The notes beneath the pieces were generated by a model. It was not told the DNA's origin and did not search any database. It was given only the letters and a program-made list of their open reading frames with translations. Below, in pieces: positions 20,429-26,249 of a stretch of 26,249 bases of DNA. The translations under genes were made by a program, and so were the position numbers. The stretch is from NCBI GenBank assembly GCA_025201705.1, contig MU617030.1:1-26249 (forward strand), in the 5' to 3' direction. How positions within the stretch are numbered: position 1 is the first letter of the stretch; the number at the start of each line of letters is the position of its first letter. Source of the stretch: Dissophora ornata. Its lineage: Eukaryota > Mortierellomycota > Mortierellomycetes > Mortierellales > Mortierellaceae.

Positions 20429-21990
20429 ATGCTCAAACATGTATACCCTGCATGGCACAAGCCTGCCCAACGGGTGCTCTTCCTCATTGGCGCCATCTTG
20501 TGCATCACCCTGCCTGTCATCTATGGCACCTCTCGCAGGCCTAGGAAAATATCTGCACGGTCTATGGGCATCGTCTTTGGGGTCTACTTTGGCCTCTGGG
20601 CAGTATTCTCTGTAAGCAAAAGCTGCACAAAATAGTAAAAAACGTATAAGAACACCAGGGACGATTTGCAGCGATCTACTTGGGGCACATATACTCTATT
20701 GCACACAGACTTTCACTTTTCGGTCTTGTTCACCTCTTATTTTCGTTTTTTTTTTAAAAACAGCTCATAGTTCGGTTCCTGGTCCCATCTCCAACAATCG
20801 AGTCCACCCTGCCAACCTATACCCCTGAGCCAATCCCAGAACCAGTCTTTCTTCACTCTCCCTCTCGGGCGGACGCTGTCCCTATATCGCCTGCGATCCG
20901 TCAGCACCATCCATCACCTGTATTAACAAACACGGGCACGGATACAGAAGCAACACCTGTAAGCCCAAAGGAAGTCGCACACAGAGGAGGACTGGGGGCG
21001 CGTTTTGCAGATGACATCATTACCGTGGAAAGTGGCGGTAGTGCAGGCATAGAGTCGCCGACAGGACGTCACGCAAATAATGTCACCTTCCAACGAGGAT
21101 ACACGACAGATTCGAATAATTCTGAAGCTGCTTACCCAACTTATGCTGCGTACCGTCAGTCGCAGCATGGGACCTATGAGGCGTTTGCACAGAGGATCAA
21201 GAAGGCGTTTGCTACTTCGCAGCAGGAAAAAGAAAATCAGCAGCTGAAGGAGGAAGAGGAGATGGAGCAGGCTATGACCACAGGAGGCGAGGGTATAGGA
21301 CTCCAATCTCTAGTCCCAACAGGGCCAGGCTACTCGAGCGACAATAACAACAATAGCTTGAATGCGTCCACGACATCTCTTCCCAGCAAGGGTCGGTCTA
21401 GATCTGGATCGGGGGCGACAAATATATTTGGAGGTCTTGCAGAGCGGATCAGGGATGGATCGCTCTTCACGCGATCGCAGACTTTTGTGCCTTCTCGCAG
21501 GTCCTCAACAGATCCACAGGCAGTGTTCGAAAATACGTTGTCGCGGTCATCTCAGCAACAACAACAGCATCCAGCACAGCGACTCTCTAGATCCACCAGC
21601 GTGCTGGATGTACTATCATCAGGCGTTGAAGTAATTGTCAATCCTGAAGATATAGAGACAGCTAATACAGGAGAGGTTGACGATGGGATTCAACCACTCT
21701 CTCTGGCGAATGTGGTGCCATTGGCGGGCGAAAAAACGGGGGATGAGAAGGAAGCAGAAGAGGAGAGACGGCGGATACTGCAGCGGAGGAACTCGGACGA
21801 CACAGTGGTGGTCACGATGGATGGGATTCGGCGGCCGGGCGCTAATCGACATCAGGGGGGCAACATAGTCGCCCAGAGTCCCCTCTCACCGCCATCGCCA
21901 CCGGCAGCAGCAGCAACATTAGCAGCAGTAGTGTCGCCCACATTGACGAATGCTAGTACGCTGGAGGATGTTGCTGGGGACAAGAAGTAG
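20429..21990 (+). CDS. Two-span membrane protein with long disordered tail, unknown function
   Basis: Not recognised. Exons 20429-20611 and 20764-21990 (GTAAGC donor, AACAG acceptor, phase 0) give 469 residues. Two hydrophobic helices lie at residues 16-34 (VLFLIGAILCITLPVIYGT) and 46-67 (MGIVFGVYFGLWAVFS joined across the intron to LIVRFLV), separated by a short basic loop (SRRPRKISARS). The remaining 400 residues are Ser/Gln/Asn/Pro-rich and predicted disordered, with a Glu/Lys segment (about 222-235) and several RRxS/RSxS motifs (SRRSSTD, SRSTSV, RRNSDD) that look like kinase sites. By the positive-inside rule the basic loop should face the cytosol, putting the tail outside or lumenal if both spans are real. 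The kinase-like sites argue the opposite, so topology is open. Confidence 0.72.
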
Positions 21991-22697
21991 TAAACGACAG
22001 GGACGGTTGATTTTGCCCATGATATAGAGCGTCCCTTCCCAACGTGGATCTAGGGGAGGTGGAGGGACACGGTCGCAATGAATTACGGCACTGCCAATGA
22101 TTGAGGTATCGTGGCTGTTGGTCGTTTTGTATAGTAGTAATCTACAATAAACATAAAATAATTCTAGGGTGCTGCAACGGGGTGCAGACTATAGTCACAT
22201 GACCTGGTCTGAAACTTTTTTTCTTTGCAGAGAGAGACACAATACGCACAAAGCGCACACCTCACACACCTCCTACGGATCACCGCATTGGCTGCCTGGG
22301 GGGGTGGGGACCAGCCGTGTCGCCAACCCACCGTTCGTGTGTGCAGCTCGTCTTCCTCTCTCTTGTTTCCTCATTGCAGTTGCATGCCACAGCCTCCTGT
22401 CGTTCATTCCTGGTTGATCTTCTACACTACCGCACCCTGCTTTATTGACTCGTTTACAGGCTCTTGCCGCCAAACACTCGTTGCAATATCACAGCCTTTC
22501 TTAATATCCTTGTTTTTTTTTGGAAAGCCGTTCCTCTTCCCCTCTCTTTGATCTATCCTCCTCCCCACGCTTCTTTCCCCCTCTTTCCTGCTTTCCCCTC
22601 CTGCGCTTCATCTTCTCCTGTCCGCTTCAACGTCTTGTCTATCGAGCTATCCTCCATTGGCACCTCGTAGACTGCGCCTGTCTATTCTGCACCCAAC
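21991..22697. promoter_or_regulatory. 3' flank of the two-span gene and LARP1 promoter
   Basis: AATAAA at 22146-22151 is a good poly(A) signal for the upstream gene. TCACATGA at 22195-22202 is an E-box-type site and an inverted CCAAT (ATTGG) lies at 22287-22291. From 22531 to about 22630 the plus strand is almost pure pyrimidine and lacks ATG; it is the likely start region and leader of LARP1. No ORF in the 707 bp is supported. Confidence 0.5.
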
Positions 22698-22996
22698 ATG
22701 ACCCAATCTACCGCGCCAGTTGAGAAGAGCGAGAGCCATGCGGAGGGAAAGACCCAACACCACCACGATAAGAATGACGATAATCACCTCCAACAACAGA
22801 GCGATCCTGCTGCCACAGCATCAGACAAGAGTGCTACCGCCAGTGCCACTGCTCCCTTGGGTCCTCCCGTCAATGTCTGGAAGATCCGTAAGGAGGCTTT
22901 GATAATCAGCAGCAGCAGCAATAATGGTGGCGAGGCAGATGCTGACAAGCATGTAGAGGTGATCGCCGTGAACATCAAGGAGGTTACACTTGGTAG

Positions 22997-23034
<38 letters not shown>

Positions 23035-26000
23035 TATATCGCCGTCTCCTCCCTCCCTCCCTCCCTTCCTCCCTTCCTGACTTCCTTTCGTCGTTCCCTA
23101 TTCACCATGTCATTTCTGTTGATTGCTGCCCAGACCATACAATATCTCCACTGAGGAGTGGAGAAAAGGGAGATGGCGAGGCTCTATCAGTCAGATCAAA
23201 ATCGCCCCGAGAAAAAATGTCCCAACATGTCATTTTGTCACAACTTCGTATTTTTTTTAAGGTTTTTTTTGTCGCTCAGGCGTGAGACATCAGCACAAAA
23301 AAAAATTGTATACATGGGGCACGTACTTTTGACAAAAGCAACAGAGGATTGTCTATTCCTACACGTGCACCACCCCCATCATGACTAGAGGATACGAGAG
23401 GCACAGATGGGACTTTTCGCTTAAACCGTGTGCATGGAAGTGAGAGAGAAAAAAAAAAAAAAGGGTCATGACTGATCATTCGCTTTCCTTCTTGGATACA
23501 GATGCTAAGGACGATGGTAAAAAGCCCAAAAAGAACAAGAAGCCACACCATCACCACCACCACCAGCAGCAGCAGCCTATCCCTTCTTTGGACGATACCA
23601 ACGTCTGGCCCGATCCAAGTGCATCGGCCGAGAAGGAAGTCAAGCCGGAGCAGCTCCCTGCTGCGACTGGACAGACCAGCAAGAAGGACAAGGGCAAATG
23701 GACCCCTGTCACCCCCAACATTACCCTTTCTGCACCTACATCGGGCTTCAAGAATCCCAAGAGTCATCACGACTCTCACGGTCGTCGTCGCAAGAACTCG
23801 ACACCACATAGTGGCGAGGTGAGGAGCAGCAGCGCGCATGAGGACCCAAATGGGGCTGCGGCTACTTCTTCGACGTTTACGCCTACCCATGGCCGTCGTG
23901 CTTCGGTTCCATCCATGTTTGATGATATCGAGCCGTCGCAAAGTCAACGCAACCATCACCCTCGCCAGAGCAATGGACGAGGACGTAAGTGAAGCACACA
24001 CACAAAGAAAATGAAAAAGGGCGCAGCCCTGGAATGGCCCCTGCTCAAAATTGTGTTAACATTTTTCTTAAAAAAAAATTCTCCACGTTATTTAACAGGG
24101 AGTGGCAAACCCAATGGTGCACGGCTCAACTACCGTTCCTCTGTGGGAAATGCGTCCCATCTCTACCAACAAGGAGTTTTTCTCAACGACCCGGAGGCTC
24201 TGAAGGCTTTTATCCTACAGCAGATGTAATTCACCTCTTTTTATTTCTTGATGCTGCTCTGATCTGTGTGATGTGACAATTCTCCTGATCACTTGTTTCT
24301 CACAACACATATTCCCTCTTTCTTCGAAATAGGGAATATTACTTTTCGGTCGAGAACTTGTGCAAAGACGTATACATGCGCAACCAAATGGACTCTGAGG
24401 GCTATGTGCCACTCTCTCTCGTCGCCAACTTTAACCGGGTCAAGAGTCTGACCACCGATTTGGAACTTATCAAGGAAGCGTTGAAACCAAGCAAAGAAAT
24501 CGAATTGAATGGTGACAAGATCCGTAGAAGAGATGATTGGACCATTTGGATTTTCCCCAAGGAAGATGGAGTCTTGCCGATTTCAACTCATCGTAGCTCT
24601 TTTGTGGCCCCTCCTCGAGCCCCTCATCCAGTCGTGATCTCTTCCTCCTTGCCGACCAAGCCTACAACAATGACGATGACCGACGATTGGCATACAAAGC
24701 AATCCAAGGCCAAGAAACGTGGGTCTCTTTTCCACGCAAGCCCAGCATTGCTGCCAGCCAAGTCTCCAACGACGACGGCGACAGCGGATGAGGACGACGA
24801 GGTTTTCCAGTTTGATGATGACACTCTCCTTGGAGGCGCTCGATCAGGCACGATTCAAAAGTACTATGTCAGCGATGACGAAGATGATGACGAAGACGAG
24901 TTTGACGATGATACCGTCGCCAAGATCTTGATTGTCACGCAAAAGAAGCGTGACAGGTCCCATGGATCGTACGAGCGCAAGGCCATGAATGATGATATCA
25001 ACGAAATGATCAACGAAGGTCTTTACCATTACGAACATGACCTCCAACACAAGCGAAACACCACCAGTGGCCATAGTCGTCATTCAAGTGTTGGTCAGTC
25101 TAACAAGAAGGTCGAGACTATCTCGGAAGAACAGTTTGCGGCCCTCACGGGTTCTCAGCCACGTCATAGTGCTATTGGATTGAGTACTAGTCTCAATAGT
25201 ACCCTCCCTGCTGCCGCTCAAGCCCATCGTCAAAACCAAAGCCAGAGTCTGATCCAAAGTTTGAGCCAGAATCAGATCCAAGCCGGCGAAGGCAGTAGTA
25301 GCAGTCGTGTAAAGGGCAAGGGTAAGAAGAAAGAAAACCAAGCCCCTCGGTTCTACCCATTGAAGGGTGATAAAGGCGATAAAGGAGCCAGGTCTGACTC
25401 TCGTCAGTACTACGCTCAGGCACCTGTGGGATGGGTCTTGGGCAATCAACCTTACTTGCCATCAGATCTACCCTCGGGGTCGATGGGCAACTCACCTGCG
25501 GCGGGGATGTCGATGGGATCGTATGCAGAATCGTCATCAATGCTTTCGACTTCAATGGACGTTGCCCATTCCTTCCCAGCCTTTCAACACCCATCCCACG
25601 AATTACTTCATGAGAATGGGTTTATTCAACACAAGTATTACAAGTATCATTACAAGGCTCTCAAGGAACGTAAACGTCAAGGAATCGGTCATTCTCAAGA
25701 GATGAATACTTTGTTTCGATTCTGGTCTCATTTCCTACGCGACAATTATAACCGCAAGATGTATGCAGAGTTCAAGAGGTTGGCGGTAGAGGATGCGAAT
25801 TCCAATTACCGATATGGACTCGAGTGTCTCTTTCGGTTTTATTCGTATGGTCTAGAAAAGAAGTTTCGACAGGACTTGTTCTTGGATTTTGAGGCGTTGA
25901 CGTATGCGGATTACTTGAACGGACATATGTATGGACTGGAAAAGTTTTGGGCATATCTGTTTTACAGAAAGGATAAGTCGCGTCGCAAGTTGGATGTGAT

Positions 26001-26166
26001 GGCGGAGTTGAAACCACTGTTGGAGATGTTCAAGACGATTGATGATTTTAAGAATGCTCAAGGGATGAACCCGAACCCGGTGAACAATCACTATGTGGCG
26101 CCGACGTTTGGGCCAGGAGGACAGGCCATGCAGGCAGGAGGAGGAGGAGCTGTAGCAGCTCATTGA
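22698..26166 (+). CDS. LARP1: LARP1: La motif and DM15 cap-binding protein
   Basis: Predicted translational regulator of the LARP1 family, which in animals binds the cap and 5' TOP sequences of ribosomal-protein mRNAs under TOR control. Minimal exons 22698-22992, 23502-23984, 24099-24225 and 24333-26166 give 912 residues. Residues 1-285 are disordered, with [10 protein letters not shown] near 58-67 and a His/Gln run. The La motif spans about 284-376 ([20 protein letters not shown], then [18 protein letters not shown]). An acidic and Ser/Gln-rich linker follows. The DM15 region spans about 719-876: [54 protein letters not shown] and [11 protein letters not shown], with repeated YGLE motifs. 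Intron 1 is long (509 nt) and may contain one more in-frame exon. The stop is 83 nt from the window end, so the coding region is complete. Confidence 0.94.
22998..23034 (+). repeat. T25-A12 tract in LARP1 intron 1
   Basis: Twenty-five T followed directly by twelve A, beginning five bases after the 5' splice site at 22993. The transcript could fold the A12 back on part of the U25. Confidence 0.9.
23048..23078 (+). repeat. CCCT/TCCT tetranucleotide tract
   Basis: Eight consecutive pyrimidine units of the CCCT/TCCT type within LARP1 intron 1. Confidence 0.8.
23134..23247 (+). other. Possible extra LARP1 exon inside intron 1
   Basis: This 114-nt stretch follows a good acceptor (TTGATTGCTGCCCAG) and is followed by a weaker donor (GTATTT). 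Read in phase from exon 1 it is open and gives 38 codons rich in Ser/Arg/Lys/Glu ([10 protein letters not shown]). Entry and exit phases are both 1, so inclusion or skipping keeps the frame into exon 2 at 23502. The coding-like composition supports an exon; the donor is poor and no conserved domain is present. Confidence 0.4.
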
Positions 26167-26249
26167 GGGTGGAGGAGATCTTTGTTATTATTGCACTTGT
26201 TTATTACCAATTTGCATCGTATTTTTGTATTTTTGTAGATAAGTTTTTT
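26167..26249 (+). other. LARP1 3' untranslated start
   Basis: T-rich sequence after the TGA stop, cut by the window end. No canonical AATAAA is seen before the edge. Confidence 0.6.

Noticed and set aside
23276..24001. 241-codon minus-strand ORF opposite LARP1 exon 2
   Set aside because: It mirrors a low-complexity coding exon; the Arg/Val/Leu richness follows from antisense His/Gln/Lys codons. No domain is visible.
1..26249. Enrichment of ACGCGT (seen at 261, 1576, 8322, 8974 and 16213)
   Set aside because: About six occurrences are expected by chance in 26 kb, so there is no enrichment.

Overview
The window looks like nuclear DNA from a filamentous fungus, most likely Mucoromycota close to Mortierella. 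Coding genes are broken by short GT..AG introns (about 70-510 nt), spacers are short, leaders are pyrimidine-rich, and T/A homopolymers of 20-28 nt occur in introns and spacers. The proteins are standard eukaryotic housekeeping families with long Ser/Gln/Asn/Thr-rich disordered stretches. The genus is an inference from overall style; no marker gene in the window settles it.

Layout. 1-1760: a gene-poor left edge starting with A28, then a small spliced gene (814-1236, +) and a small ORF on the opposite strand (1299-1520, -). 1760-2934 (+): mitochondrial small-subunit ribosomal protein of the Bot1/mS45 family, three exons. 3598-7849 (+): a 1331-residue Rax1-like protein with a divided RGS domain and three C-terminal membrane spans. 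7850-10613: the largest stretch without a convincing gene. 10614-12224 (+): secreted RNase T2 with a Thr/Lys linker and a six-cysteine CBM19-like tail, four exons. 13051-14469 (-): CWC24/RNF113 splicing factor (CCCH finger plus RING), three exons. 14735-16162 (-): F-box/leucine-rich-repeat-like protein, one exon. 16562-19768 (+): RAD54 recombination motor, seven exons, sharing a 399-bp divergent promoter region with the F-box gene. 20429-21990 (+): unrecognised protein with two membrane spans and a long disordered tail. 22698-26166 (+): LARP1 with La motif and DM15 repeats, four or possibly five exons.

The genes do not form a pathway or cluster. They serve mitochondrial translation, polarity or G-protein signalling, secreted RNA degradation, pre-mRNA splicing, ubiquitin targeting, homologous recombination and cap-dependent translational control. 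I see no transposon, CRISPR array, tRNA or rRNA. The points most worth a second look are the Rax1-like RGS domain interrupted by two inserts of about 300 residues, the RNase T2 carrying a chitin-binding-like tail, the DM15-bearing LARP1 in a fungus with a possible unannotated cassette exon, and U-tracts placed directly after 5' splice sites. Exon boundaries were inferred by hand from splice-site consensus, reading phase and family conservation. All seven larger gene models give a continuous frame with a total length divisible by three.
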